Shown here: positions 6,940-15,020 of the stretch, piece by piece
How positions within the stretch are numbered: position 1 is the first letter of the stretch
Layout: each line of letters starts with the position of its first letter
Assembly (NCBI GenBank): GCA_016939375.1
Contig: JAFGHF010000010.1
Location: 1 to 35,721, forward strand
Length of the DNA stretch: 35,721 bases
Origin: Candidatus Omnitrophota bacterium
GTDB taxonomy: Bacteria > Omnitrophota > Gorgyraeia > JAFGHF01
Direction of reading: 5' to 3'
Notes under the pieces: generated by a model
What the model was told of the DNA's origin: nothing
Databases searched by the model: none
What the model saw: only the letters and a program-made list of their open reading frames with translations
Program-made: the position numbers and the translations under genes

Positions 6940-7401
6940 TTAACTTAACCCCTCCTGTTTGATCCTATAGTCTTGCGTTGAGTGTTTGTCCTGATGTCCA
7001 AAAAGCTCCTTAACCTCAGGGCGCATAAGCACTACGATTGTGAAGACGCCCAAAAGCGTGCCCAAAGGTACAAAAAGACAGCTTAGACAAGCCATGATCA
7101 GGCAGAAAAGATAGTGTTTGTGCCTGACCAGGAAGCGCCCGGCTACAATTAGGCAAATAGCGAAAGTCCAACCCATAAGTATCGCCGCTGCTCCTATAAC
7201 GGCAAATATCCAGCCAAAAAAAGCCGGAGGGGTTTTGCCCGCTTCGTCCTTAAGTGTTTCCGGAGAGACAATGGCCACGATACCGATGATAAGGTGGATT
7301 ATAAAAATACAGGAAAACAAACCTGCAAGTATGGCAATAACATAGTGAAAGATTGACAGCAGCCGCAGATGTTCAAGGTCTTCTTTTTTGATCTCTGCCA
7401 T
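6940..7401 (-). CDS. Four-helix membrane protein, unknown function
   Basis: The 153-residue product has four membrane helices at about 15-45, 65-90, 95-112 and 112-130, with cytoplasmic ends rich in Lys, His and Gln. The start of the first helix, HLRLLSIFHYVIAILAGLF, resembles small integral membrane proteins often annotated only as hypothetical. AGGGGGG is the ribosome-binding site. It lies in the unit between DUF4126 and the YkgJ group. Confidence 0.7.
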   Translation of the reverse strand: MAEIKKEDLEHLRLLSIFHYVIAILAGLFSCIFIIHLIIGIVAIVSPETLKDEAGKTPPAFFGWIFAVIGAAAILMGWTFAICLIVAGRFLVRHKHYLFCLIMACLSCLFVPLGTLLGVFTIVVLMRPEVKELFGHQDKHSTQDYRIKQEGLS

Positions 7402-7424
7402 GTCCCCCCCTAATGCTGTGTTTA

Positions 7425-8030
7425 TTATGACGCTGCTTGTGGTTGCGGGTTTTTAAAGAAAAAACGAAATACTTTTTTCAAGAATCTAAACATCATCTTT
7501 AAAAACCATATAGAAAACAGAATAAAAAGGATTACTAAGATTCCGGCTATGATTGGGTGTTTGGCGATTAAATATAGTACTCCTACCACAAGGGCATCTT
7601 CGGTCACGCTGGCTACTGAATTACTAATCGGCTCAGGCGAAGTATTTATCGCCGCTCGCGAAGTCGCTTTGGTGAGGTGGGAATCCATGGAGACCGCACC
7701 GCTTAGAAGAGCAACCGGGATCTGAGCCGCAGGCCCCACATCGGCCATGGCCATATAGGCCAAGAGAGCTCCTCCCACTGGCCTGATAAAAGTGTGCACC
7801 GAGTCCCAGGCAGAATCTACATAAGGGATTTTATCGGCAAAGAACTCGATTGCATAAAGTAATATTGCCACGGCGATCACTGGAATTGCCGAGATCGAAT
7901 CCAGGTTTCCCGGAAGATTGATTAGACCTGTCCTGTGCGCGATTCCTAGGCCGGCGACAGTCAGATAAAGATTGACTCCCGATGCCCATGAACCGCCTAA
8001 AAGCGCTCCTAGATTACTAAGCACTTCCAT
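7425..8030 (-). CDS. DUF4126 domain-containing membrane protein
   Basis: The protein (201 residues from the ATG at 8030) matches DUF4126 along most of its length: GGSWASGVNLYLTVAGLGIA near the N-terminus, IEFFADKIPYVDSAWDSVHT in the middle, and SGAVSMDSHLTKATSRAAIN. It has about five membrane helices and a C-terminal basic/aromatic tail. Function is unknown. I prefer the ATG at 8030 over the GTG at 8039 because the AGAGGT site lies 7 bases before the ATG and overlaps the GTG. Confidence 0.9.
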   Translation of the reverse strand: MEVLSNLGALLGGSWASGVNLYLTVAGLGIAHRTGLINLPGNLDSISAIPVIAVAILLYAIEFFADKIPYVDSAWDSVHTFIRPVGGALLAYMAMADVGPAAQIPVALLSGAVSMDSHLTKATSRAAINTSPEPISNSVASVTEDALVVGVLYLIAKHPIIAGILVILFILFSIWFLKMMFRFLKKVFRFFFKNPQPQAAS

Positions 8031-8109
8031 TGTTTGCACCTCTTGTTTGTCTGTGATTGCCTTTTGCGGGCATTTCGTTTTAGGTATGTATTGTGGATTT
8101 GTTTGGAAA

Positions 8110-8159
8110 GGCAGATGTCCTTATGATGCCATATGTTAGCTATGCTCAGGACATCTGCC
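8110..8159. repeat. 12-bp inverted repeat after the DUF5684 gene
   Basis: GGCAGATGTCCT (8110-8121) and AGGACATCTGCC (8148-8159) are perfect inverted copies around a 26-base loop. A T-run (CATTTTTTATT) follows on the plus strand, but no plus-strand gene ends here. On the minus strand, where the DUF5684 transcript would end, only CTTTCC follows. It may still be that transcript's 3' hairpin. Confidence 0.6.
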
Positions 8160-8220
8160 CCATTTTTTATTAAAAATTTCCTTAGTCTATAACCTAAAGC
8201 AATAAGGAGTCTTTGCTGGA

Positions 8221-8556
8221 TTAATCCGCAAAAGCCAAATACCCTGGAACTATCAAATTTGCTATAGGCACCAAAAGCAAGATTCCTAGCCAGCCCGGTT
8301 TATTGCGGGCTTCAGCTATTGCCCACCAGATGACAATGGCTATGATTATGTTTACGAATGGGATCAAACAAAGCAACACCCACCAGCCGGGTTTATCGGC
8401 AATTTTACAAGAGAGATAGATGTTGGCAATCGGGATCCAGGCCAGCCAGGCGTTTTCTTTCCCTGTTTTAGTGGCGATGGTCTGCAGGCAAAAGGCTACG
8501 TAGCAGTAAAATATCAGAGGAAATATTAGGCTAATTCCGCTAAATTCACCTTGCAT
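8221..8556 (-). CDS. DUF5684 domain-containing membrane protein
   Basis: The 111-residue product has three to four membrane helices and the DUF5684 pattern: LQTIATKTGKENAWLAWIPI, then KIADKPGWWVLLCLIPFVN, then ARNKPGWLGILLLVPI. The repeated KPGW motifs before helices are typical. Function is unknown. AAAGGAGGTAAGG before the ATG is a strong ribosome-binding site. It is a single-gene unit with a good promoter at 8660-8688 and an unexplained leader of about 97 bases. Confidence 0.88.
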   Translation of the reverse strand: MQGEFSGISLIFPLIFYCYVAFCLQTIATKTGKENAWLAWIPIANIYLSCKIADKPGWWVLLCLIPFVNIIIAIVIWWAIAEARNKPGWLGILLLVPIANLIVPGYLAFAD

Positions 8557-8659
8557 CCTTACCTCCTTTTTTATCTATTTTGACTTTTGTGATCTATCTA
8601 AAACCAGTACCCTTTTTAAGGCACGGGAAGATTCGCTTTAGCCTATAATAATGCAGTTT

Positions 8660-8688
8660 ATTATATCATTATAGCATTAAAAGCGCAA
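8660..8688 (-). promoter_or_regulatory. Sigma-70-type promoter for the DUF5684 gene
   Basis: On the minus strand TTGCGC (8683-8688), a 17-base spacer, then a perfect TATAAT (8660-8665). The predicted start of transcription, near 8653, leaves a leader of about 97 bases in which I could not identify a known riboswitch. Confidence 0.7.
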
Positions 8689-8737
8689 GTCTTGGTTAAA
8701 ATTGTTGGGTGGGGAATTGGGAATGGTTTATGCTTAG

Positions 8738-10423
8738 TTAAATTGCTTCAGATTGTTTTTGCAGTTCCATGATCTTTGTGGAGATCAGTCTGTCTAGCAT
8801 ACGCCTCTCTATAAAACCCGCTATTTTATCTTCTTCTGTTACCACCGGCAGACATTCTAGATTATATCTGCCTAAGAGCTCTTTTATCGAAGATACGGGG
8901 GATTGCGGCTTGGCTGATGCCAGGCTTGGTTCCATGACGTCTACAGCCAGAAGCAAATCATCCAGTCCGGTCTCAATGAAGATATTTCTGATATTATCTA
9001 CCGATATAATACCCAGCAGTTTTTTGTCATTGTCCACTACCGGATAGCATAAATTGGTGCTTTCGCTGAAGATCTCCAAAATCTTCGTCAGGTGCATGTT
9101 TTTATAGATCAAAGGCGGATTTTTATCCATTATGTCCTTAGCCAGAGTTTTGGCGATCAGGTCCTCTTCAGTTATATTTAATCCAACTTCCCCTGCCTTG
9201 GAAACGGCTAATTTAGTAAATGGCGGGCCTATGATTTGGGTGACAAAAGTAGTGGCTGTGATGATTATGATGATCGTGCTGCCGACTTCCCCGGGAAAAT
9301 GCTGGGCGGCCAAAATAGATAGACCTATTGCCACGCCTGCTTGGCTAAAAAGAGATAACGGAAGATATCTTTTTATTACCTGATGTGCCTGAGATAGACG
9401 CGCTCCTATGTGCGCACCCAACATCTTACCGGACATGCCGAAAACAAGGTAGCCTAGTATTAGCAGCAGGACTTTAAGCGTGATATGGCTAAACTTGAGT
9501 TGTGCCCCCACTAGGACAAAGAACAAGATGTAGATTGGCGGAGTAAAACCTTCCACCAGGCTAAACGCCTCTTTACTCTTGCGCGGGGCGAAATTGGTGA
9601 CAAATATTCCCAATGTCATAACAGCCAAAAGCATGCTCACGTTTGCGGCCAAAGAAAGACCGGTTACAAAAAGTACTGTTCCGATTGAAAATGCGAGGAT
9701 TCTTTCTTTTTCCGCGTATCTGTTGAGTATCTTGCATAGTATAAAGCCAGATAAAATACCTATGACAATGGCTCCCCCGATTTCATAGAAAGGATGGATT
9801 ATAGTGCTTATCATCGAATTGCCGCCATAGCCGATTAGAACCCCGGCTATGCTTGAGGCGATAGAAAACAGTATTAATGCCAAACCGTCGTCTAAAGCCA
9901 CAATGCCTAGGATAGTTGTGGTCAATGGGCCTTTAGTCTTGTATTCTTTAAGCACAGAGCTGGTAGTGGCTGGGTCAGTGGCAGAAGCTATGGCTCCTAG
10001 AAGTAGGGCCAGTGCCCAGACAAAAGGCGTTGCCCCGAAAAGCAAACTTCCTATTGCCCCTATGCATAAAGTCACTAATAAAGCCGGCGTGATCCCTTCA
10101 CACAATAATATATACAGAAAATGCCTGCCGTATTTTGCAAAGACCTCTTTCTTTAATTCACCGCCTACCATAAAACCGATCAGGCCCAGGGCAAAATAGT
10201 TGAAAGGTTTCAGAGTCTCGATTATGGCATTGTCGATAATGCTAAGTCCGCCCTGCCCTATTAAAAGCCCGATCATTATATAGCCTACTACCTGCGGGAT
10301 ATATAACTTCTGGAAGATCCTACCGCCGATGGTGCCTCCAAAAAGCGCCAGCCCCAGAAGCAACAGCACATTTAAATGGGTGATTGATATCCTGTCTATG
10401 GTATGGCCCAGATACTCAAGCAT
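8738..10423 (-). CDS. CPA-type cation:proton antiporter with C-terminal CBS pair, under a fluoride riboswitch
   Basis: The 561-residue protein has a Na+/H+-exchanger domain of about 12 membrane helices (residues about 10-395) followed by a linker and two CBS domains (about 430-555). Exchanger motifs are ASATDPATTSSV and, one helix later, VALDDGLALILF, where the Asp pair is the expected ion/proton site. The CBS pair suggests gating by a nucleotide. I start at the ATG at 10423 because GAGGGG precedes it; a TTG seven codons upstream lies next to the terminator T-run. The leader holds a fluoride riboswitch and terminator, so expression should rise with fluoride. The transporter may help remove HF/F- or restore pH during fluoride stress (inference). 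Confidence 0.9.
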   Translation of the reverse strand: MLEYLGHTIDRISITHLNVLLLLGLALFGGTIGGRIFQKLYIPQVVGYIMIGLLIGQGGLSIIDNAIIETLKPFNYFALGLIGFMVGGELKKEVFAKYGRHFLYILLCEGITPALLVTLCIGAIGSLLFGATPFVWALALLLGAIASATDPATTSSVLKEYKTKGPLTTTILGIVALDDGLALILFSIASSIAGVLIGYGGNSMISTIIHPFYEIGGAIVIGILSGFILCKILNRYAEKERILAFSIGTVLFVTGLSLAANVSMLLAVMTLGIFVTNFAPRKSKEAFSLVEGFTPPIYILFFVLVGAQLKFSHITLKVLLLILGYLVFGMSGKMLGAHIGARLSQAHQVIKRYLPLSLFSQAGVAIGLSILAAQHFPGEVGSTIIIIITATTFVTQIIGPPFTKLAVSKAGEVGLNITEEDLIAKTLAKDIMDKNPPLIYKNMHLTKILEIFSESTNLCYPVVDNDKKLLGIISVDNIRNIFIETGLDDLLLAVDVMEPSLASAKPQSPVSSIKELLGRYNLECLPVVTEEDKIAGFIERRMLDRLISTKIMELQKQSEAI

Positions 10424-10441
10424 GGTCCCCTCATATATAAA

Positions 10442-10471
10442 CAAAAAACTCCCACCTTATTGGTAGGAGCC
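10442..10471 (-). terminator. Riboswitch-controlled intrinsic terminator
   Basis: On the minus strand CTCCTACC pairs with GGTGGGAG over 8 bp (one G-U) around AATAA, followed by TTTTTTG. The left arm shares bases 10466-10469 with the pseudoknot strand of the aptamer, so folding of the aptamer and of the terminator exclude each other. It lies about 20 bases before the antiporter start codon. Confidence 0.85.
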
Positions 10472-10525
10472 GTCAACCGAACTATTTGGTTCAGTATTTT
10501 AAAGCGAGCCCCATCGCTTCTTTAA
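10462..10525 (-). promoter_or_regulatory. Fluoride riboswitch (crcB motif)
   Basis: All parts of the fluoride aptamer are visible on the minus strand. A 5-bp hairpin (AAGCG/CGCTT, 10515-10519 with 10502-10506) encloses the loop ATGGGGCT. TAAAAT follows, then a 7-bp stem ACTGAAC/GTTCGGT (10489-10495 with 10476-10482), then TGACGGCTCCTAC, the conserved 3' segment. GGGGCT of the loop pairs with GGCTCC, giving the pseudoknot. Fluoride should stabilise the aptamer, block the terminator and switch the antiporter gene on. The RNA begins within a few bases of the predicted transcription start. Confidence 0.9.
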
Positions 10526-10534
10526 GTTCCACAT

Positions 10535-10562
10535 ATTATACCGCATTTACCCTTTTTGTCAA
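10535..10562 (-). promoter_or_regulatory. Consensus promoter driving the fluoride riboswitch
   Basis: TTGACA (10557-10562) and TATAAT (10535-10540) on the minus strand are both perfect, with a 16-base spacer. Transcription should begin near 10528, immediately before the aptamer. A strong constitutive promoter with control left to the riboswitch fits this gene class. Confidence 0.85.
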
Positions 10563-10606
10563 GGCTATATTTGGTGTTAAATAGCTATGACAAATATAGG
10601 TTTTGC

Positions 10607-12142
10607 TTAATGCGCCCAGATATTACGGTCTAGACAGCGGTAGCTGATTGCCTCGGAAATATGTTCTGCGGTAATGGATTCCCTGTTGTCCAAATCGGCA
10701 ATAGTGCGGCCGATTTTTAAGACTTTATCATAGGCCCTGGCGCTCAGGCCCAGTTCATATATAGCCATTTTTAACAGCTCTTTTGCCTCTTTTGTTGTTT
10801 GACAGTACTTTTCTATCCCTTTGGGGCTGAGGTTGGCGTTGAATATGTTATTGTGTTTTGCATGTCTTTGTTTTTGAATCGTTCTTGTCTTTTCCACTGT
10901 CTGTCTTATGCTGGCCGATTCTTCTCCCCTTGGTTTTTGAGTCATCTCTCGGTAGTTTAGGCTAGGCACCTCTATGTGTATATCGATCCTATCCAAAAGA
11001 GGCCCTGATATTTTTGCCAAATATTTCTGAATTTGCAAAGGCGTGCAATGACATTCTCTTTTGGGGTCCGTGAAATATCCACAGGGGCATGGGTTCATTG
11101 CAGCTATAAGCATGAAATTAGCCGGAAACACAACAGAGCAGCTTGCTCGCGAAACTGTAATTTCCCCATCTTCTAAGGGCTGTCTTAAGGCTTCTAAGGC
11201 ATTACGCCTGAATTCTGGCAATTCATCCAAAAACAATATACCGTTATGGGCTAAGCTGATTTCGCCTGGTCGGGGGTAGCTGCCTCCTCCGATAAGCGCG
11301 GAATCGGAGATGGTGTGGTGCGGGGCCCTAAAAGGGCGGCTGACAATAAGAGCTTGTTTTTTGGATAGCAGCCTGCATACGCTATGTATACGTGTGCATT
11401 CCAATGCCTCGTTTAAGCTCATCTTTGGTAATATCCCCGGTAGGCATTTTGCCAGCATGGTCTTTCCCGAGCCAGGAGGTCCTATCATCAGCACGTTGTG
11501 GCCTCCTGAGGCCGCTATTTGTAAGGCCCTTTTTGCGCGCATCTGCCCTTTAATGTCATTAATATCTAAAGTGTGACAGTTTTTATTTTGCCAAATTCTG
11601 CGCAGATTTACCTTTTGCGCAGGTATTTCTATCTCATTTCGCAAAAAACTGACTGCCTGAGAGAGGTTTTCCACAGGACGGACAAAAATTTTCCTTGCAA
11701 TAGCTGCCTCTTTGCCGTTCTCACTGGGTATGATCAGGTTATTAATAGCACATTTTTCCATTAAAGAAGCGCAAGGAAGGCATCCGGCAATCGGTAATAA
11801 GTTGCCATCTAAGGATAGTTCGCCGCAGATTACTTTGTCTTTTAGGGCTTCGAGGGCAATCTGTCCGCTAGCCACTAAAATACCTAAAGCTATCGGCAGG
11901 TCAAAGCTCGGTCCTTGTTTTTTGATATTTGCCGGGGCCAGATTGACAGTTATTTTTCTGTTAGGAAAATGAAAACCGCAATTTTTTATTGCCGCCTTGA
12001 CCCTATTGATGCTTTCTCGCACAGCTACATCGGGAAGACCGACGATGGAGAAGCCAGGTAACCCTCCGGAGACATCTACCTCTACGACTACCTCTTTTGC
12101 CTCTATTCCCACAACTGTACTGGATTTGACCTTTGCTAGCAT
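10607..12142 (-). CDS. comM: YifB/ComM family Mg-chelatase-like AAA+ ATPase
   Basis: The 511-residue protein matches YifB/ComM in length and order. It has an N-terminal Lon-like ChlI domain (MLAKVKSSTVVGIEA to about residue 180), an AAA+ Mg-chelatase domain with Walker A GPPGSGKT near residue 220 and Walker B ILFLDELPEF, a zinc-like MNPCPCGY segment, and the C-terminal domain with LSARAYDKVLKIGRTIADL. ComM is a hexameric helicase that promotes branch migration during natural transformation. I use the ATG at 12142, the family's normal start, with AAGGGGGATAAA before it. An ECF-type promoter motif lies 39 bases upstream (12182-12208), shared with spoVG and the anti-sigma gene. Confidence 0.93.
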   Translation of the reverse strand: MLAKVKSSTVVGIEAKEVVVEVDVSGGLPGFSIVGLPDVAVRESINRVKAAIKNCGFHFPNRKITVNLAPANIKKQGPSFDLPIALGILVASGQIALEALKDKVICGELSLDGNLLPIAGCLPCASLMEKCAINNLIIPSENGKEAAIARKIFVRPVENLSQAVSFLRNEIEIPAQKVNLRRIWQNKNCHTLDINDIKGQMRAKRALQIAASGGHNVLMIGPPGSGKTMLAKCLPGILPKMSLNEALECTRIHSVCRLLSKKQALIVSRPFRAPHHTISDSALIGGGSYPRPGEISLAHNGILFLDELPEFRRNALEALRQPLEDGEITVSRASCSVVFPANFMLIAAMNPCPCGYFTDPKRECHCTPLQIQKYLAKISGPLLDRIDIHIEVPSLNYREMTQKPRGEESASIRQTVEKTRTIQKQRHAKHNNIFNANLSPKGIEKYCQTTKEAKELLKMAIYELGLSARAYDKVLKIGRTIADLDNRESITAEHISEAISYRCLDRNIWAH

Positions 12143-12181
12143 TTTATCCCCCTTGCCCAATAATTTTGCTTTCACTATATA

Positions 12182-12208
12182 GACACAGGAAAGGATAAAA
12201 TTCTTGCA
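12182..12208 (-). promoter_or_regulatory. ECF-sigma-type promoter motif, copy 1 (yifB/comM)
   Basis: On the minus strand TGCAAGAATT (12199-12208), 12 bases, then GTGTC (12182-12186, continuing GTGTCTATA). The two other copies in the window are identical in both boxes and in spacing. It lies 39 bases from the yifB start codon on the coding strand. Confidence 0.75.
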
Positions 12209-12301
12209 GTCTATTTCATAATTATTGGTGGATTTTGCTAAAAATAATTTATCTTTGCGGAAGGATTGCTTTGAACGGAGGCTTAAGCGGATGGGGTTAT
12301 T

Positions 12302-12667
12302 TTAAAACCACCTGATATGATCTGAATCTTCTTTACCCAGCCGGGACATAATATCTTTGAGTGTTTCTAGAGTGCCCCGACTAATATTAACGAATTCTAC
12401 CCCCATTTCATAGGGATATTCTTTGCCTTGCGTTTCCTCTATCCACACCACTTTTCCGGTAGCTTTTATGCATTGGTTGATTTCTTTTGAGCAGATCTCC
12501 AATTTTATTAGCGTGTCTGGTTCTAGCCTTTGGTTGGTAGTTAAGCGAATACCCGCTCCTGATACATTAACGCTATGAGCATCGCTCTTTATAAATGTCC
12601 GTTCCAGCTGGTAGCTTACTTCCAAAGACCCGCTTTTTCTAATATATTCACGCCTTTCTTCAGACAT
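12302..12667 (-). CDS. PilZ-domain protein (c-di-GMP receptor), 2 of 3
   Basis: The 121-residue single-domain protein keeps both c-di-GMP motifs: R-E-Y-I-R near residue 6 and N-V-S-G-A-G near residue 34. The barrel ends with GKVVWIEE and YEMGVEFVNIS, and a short C-terminal helix follows. It is cytoplasmic and probably an adaptor. It lies 23 bases downstream of an exported-protein gene and 94 bases before the ECF-type motif of yifB. AAGGGAT is the ribosome-binding site. Confidence 0.88.
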   Translation of the reverse strand: MSEERREYIRKSGSLEVSYQLERTFIKSDAHSVNVSGAGIRLTTNQRLEPDTLIKLEICSKEINQCIKATGKVVWIEETQGKEYPYEMGVEFVNISRGTLETLKDIMSRLGKEDSDHIRWF

Positions 12668-12690
12668 AGCCGATAATCCCTTTTTGTATA

Positions 12691-13323
12691 TTACTTTTTT
12701 ATATTACGCCAAAATCTTTTTATTCGTTCTACCCAGCCCAGAGATTCTATTGCTCCCTCTTGGGTTTGCTCCATATCCGATATATCTTTTTCGACCGCTT
12801 CTAGGACCTTTGTATTTAAATGATAGACCTCGATGTGCTGTGCGCTACTTATGCTTTCATCGCTCTGGGATGAAGCGATTTTATCTAAACGCTTATATAT
12901 CGTTTGTGCTGTCTTTTGGGTTTGTGCATAGTAGGGGGTTTTTTCCAGTTGGCGCAGTATATGGCTTGTCTGTTCTTTGAGTAAGGCAATTTCTTTTTCC
13001 GGTATAATCCACACATCTTTCACTCTTACGTCAAATGATATAGCCTGTGCGGGAGCAAGCTCCAGGTCGTCTTTGTATAGATAATAAGCAGATTTTTCAC
13101 TGTCATATTTTAGTTCCAACCCTGCTGTGTTTAAGACGTCGTCTTTCTTTACCTCTGGGGGTAGATAGACCTCAATAGGGACGCTTTGGGTTTTTGTTTG
13201 GGAGGGGTTTGCTGCCGAGACTTTGAATATTATGCTTTCCTGAGGCCCGGCCGTACTTACGACAGATGCAATCAAGCTGATATACAAAAAGCCCAAGATC
13301 ATAATAGAAAATTTCTTTGCCAT
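12691..13323 (-). CDS. Exported protein of unknown function with coiled-coil C-terminus
   Basis: The ATG at 13323 starts a 210-residue protein with a signal peptide (MAKKFSIMILGFLYISLI, cleaved near VVSTAG). I do not recognise a family. Residues about 40-110 look like a beta-sandwich (PIEVYLPPEV, GLELKYDSEKSAYYLYKDD, then DVRVKDVWIIPEKEI). Residues about 112-185 are helical and probably coiled-coil. A short Trp/Lys-rich tail ends the protein. It should be periplasmic or on the surface. An AAGGAAAA site supports this start; a frame start at 13377 would add 18 charged residues before the signal peptide. The PilZ gene follows. Confidence 0.6.
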   Translation of the reverse strand: MAKKFSIMILGFLYISLIASVVSTAGPQESIIFKVSAANPSQTKTQSVPIEVYLPPEVKKDDVLNTAGLELKYDSEKSAYYLYKDDLELAPAQAISFDVRVKDVWIIPEKEIALLKEQTSHILRQLEKTPYYAQTQKTAQTIYKRLDKIASSQSDESISSAQHIEVYHLNTKVLEAVEKDISDMEQTQEGAIESLGWVERIKRFWRNIKK

Positions 13324-13343
13324 GAATTTTTCCTTACTTTTTC

Positions 13344-13363
13344 GGCCTAAAACAACATAGGCC
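13344..13363 (-). other. Leader hairpin before the exported-protein gene
   Basis: GGCCTA (13344-13349) and TAGGCC (13358-13363) form a perfect 6-bp stem with an 8-base loop, about 20 bases before the ATG at 13323. It may affect translation; no named motif fits. Confidence 0.35.
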
Positions 13364-13432
13364 CATTCCTTCTTCACATTAGCTCAAATTCAATTCTACC
13401 TCCAATAGAAGTAGAAGTCCAGGAAATTGTTG

Positions 13433-13461
13433 TTGAAGAGATCGGGGAAACTTGGTAAAAT
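13433..13461 (+). promoter_or_regulatory. Promoter for the O-antigen-ligase-like gene
   Basis: TTGAAG (13433-13438), a 17-base spacer and TAAAAT (13456-13461). A start of transcription near 13467 makes the upstream TTG at 13452 unlikely and supports the ATG at 13500. Confidence 0.55.
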
Positions 13462-13499
13462 CTACAGCAGTAGCGTGTTTCCATTTGAGGCTAGATACG

Positions 13500-14765
13500 A
13501 TGTCAAAAGACAAATTGCAAACATCCATTGTTGAGCTATCCTGGAAGGTTTTGCTGGGGCTTGTGTTTTTGCGCCCCCTTATAAGCGAGCATGCCTATTT
13601 AAAAACTGGTTTTTGGCTTGCCCAGGGTATTCTATTTGTTTGCGCGATTTATCTGATATTTAGCGCTCGGCCGGTCTTTCCCCGCACCCCGCTTAATAAG
13701 CCCATCATCTTGTTTTTATTTGCCATAGTATTATCCGTTGTTTTTTCTGTCAATCGGTTATGGAGTGCCATAGAGCTATATTGGTTTATGCCCAATATTC
13801 TCATTTTTTACATTGCTGCCAAGGCGGGCCCAAAACAACAGAATCTGCTGATTGCCACTATTGTTGCCGCGGCAGGTCTAATAAGCATTTATGCTTTGTA
13901 CCAATATTTCTTTGTCTTCAAATACCTTTTGGCAAACCTCTCCCAAATAGCACCAGACAAATATACGCTGGATTTCTTAGGCAAAAGGCGTATCTTGGCT
14001 ACTTTTATCTCCCCTAATATATTTGCCAGCTTTCAGATGATGATGTTTTTTGTGCTTATCGGTTTTTTGTTAAATAGACCCCAAAAAAAGGTTTTCTCCG
14101 CGCTCATAGGCGTTATTGCCCTGATGATGGTAGCAGCCTTGTTGCTGACCCGCTCTTTAGGGGCAACCATCGTGTTTATAAGCTGTCTATTTATGCTTTT
14201 CTTTATTTTCTTGCCTCATGCGCAGCTTAGCATAGACCAGAGGCGTGTCTTTCGCCGCATCAAGCAAGTAATAGTAGCGGGGCTGATAATTTTAGTTCTG
14301 ATATCGGCCTTCTTCTTAAGAGAACGTCTGTCCATGGCTTTTAATTTGGAAAATTCCCAAAATCCCATAGTGCAAAGACTATATTATTGGCGGGCTAGCT
14401 TAGGAGCGGTCAAGGACTATACCTTTACGGGTACCGGCTGGAGGAGTTTCGGTCTGGTTTATGAAAAGTATAAACCCGCCCAGGCAAATATAAGCCATTA
14501 CTCTCATAGCCTGCCATTGCAGATTATGGTCGAGACAGGGCCGTTAGGGCTGATAAGTTTAATTTGGTTTGTATTGGTATTCTTGCGCCAGGGACTTTCC
14601 AGAATAAAAGTGGCTAACGAAGAGTTGTGCCTGTACATATGCCTTTTTTGCGGGGCTTGCGCTTTTCTGTTGCACAATATAATAGACTTGAGTTTCTATT
14701 TTACACAGGCTTCTTTTTATTGGTGGGTAGTTTTAGGTCTGCTGAGCCGAAAGGCCTCTTCTTAA
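13500..14765 (+). CDS. O-antigen ligase / Wzy-type polymerase family membrane protein
   Basis: The 421-residue protein has about 11 membrane helices and a large periplasmic loop near residues 270-350. That loop carries the Wzy_C family hallmarks: QRLYYWRASLGAVKDYTFTG, GTGWRSFGLVYEKYKP and HSHSLPLQIMVETGPLGLI-like residues (SHYSHSLPLQ), including the conserved His. Such enzymes join or polymerise undecaprenyl-linked glycans at the periplasmic face, either onto lipid A-core or onto protein. No glycosyltransferases lie beside it, so its partner pathway is elsewhere. TTGAGG is the ribosome-binding site. Its stop codon overlaps the stop of the convergent small gene (TTAA at 14762-14765). Confidence 0.85.
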   Translation: MSKDKLQTSIVELSWKVLLGLVFLRPLISEHAYLKTGFWLAQGILFVCAIYLIFSARPVFPRTPLNKPIILFLFAIVLSVVFSVNRLWSAIELYWFMPNILIFYIAAKAGPKQQNLLIATIVAAAGLISIYALYQYFFVFKYLLANLSQIAPDKYTLDFLGKRRILATFISPNIFASFQMMMFFVLIGFLLNRPQKKVFSALIGVIALMMVAALLLTRSLGATIVFISCLFMLFFIFLPHAQLSIDQRRVFRRIKQVIVAGLIILVLISAFFLRERLSMAFNLENSQNPIVQRLYYWRASLGAVKDYTFTGTGWRSFGLVYEKYKPAQANISHYSHSLPLQIMVETGPLGLISLIWFVLVFLRQGLSRIKVANEELCLYICLFCGACAFLLHNIIDLSFYFTQASFYWWVVLGLLSRKASS

Positions 14766-15016
14766 GTGGTCTGGACAATGATCACGACCGCCATCGCTAA
14801 AGCAACAAAAATTAGCAACATACCCATTATTTTGGTGTTGCGGATTTCCCTTGGCATAGAGACGGGTTCGATAAGCCAGTTTATCTTTTTATAAAACTTT
14901 TTCTGTAGTTTGATTGCTGAGGCAGGTCTGAAGTGCAGGTAAAGACCGAGCAATACGCTGATTGCTATAGAAAAGAAGGACAAGAAAGTTATCCCCTTCA
15001 AAAATAAATACTGCAT
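14762..15016 (-). CDS. Small two-helix membrane protein (84 residues)
   Basis: The ATG at 15016 is preceded by GGAAGA inside the end of the upstream gene. Starting at 15064 would overlap that gene by 44 bases. The product has two membrane helices (about 4-24 and 60-82) joined by a basic loop, FRPASAIKLQKKFYKKINWL, that probably lies in the cytoplasm. No family is recognised. It is co-transcribed with the exported-protein gene, with a 4-base gap. Confidence 0.65.
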   Translation of the reverse strand: MQYLFLKGITFLSFFSIAISVLLGLYLHFRPASAIKLQKKFYKKINWLIEPVSMPREIRNTKIMGMLLIFVALAMAVVIIVQTT

Positions 15017-15020
15017 CTGT

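Noticed and set aside
8110..8172. Possible plus-strand terminator (hairpin plus T-run)
   Set aside because: No plus-strand gene or promoter lies to its left, so I kept it only as an inverted repeat.
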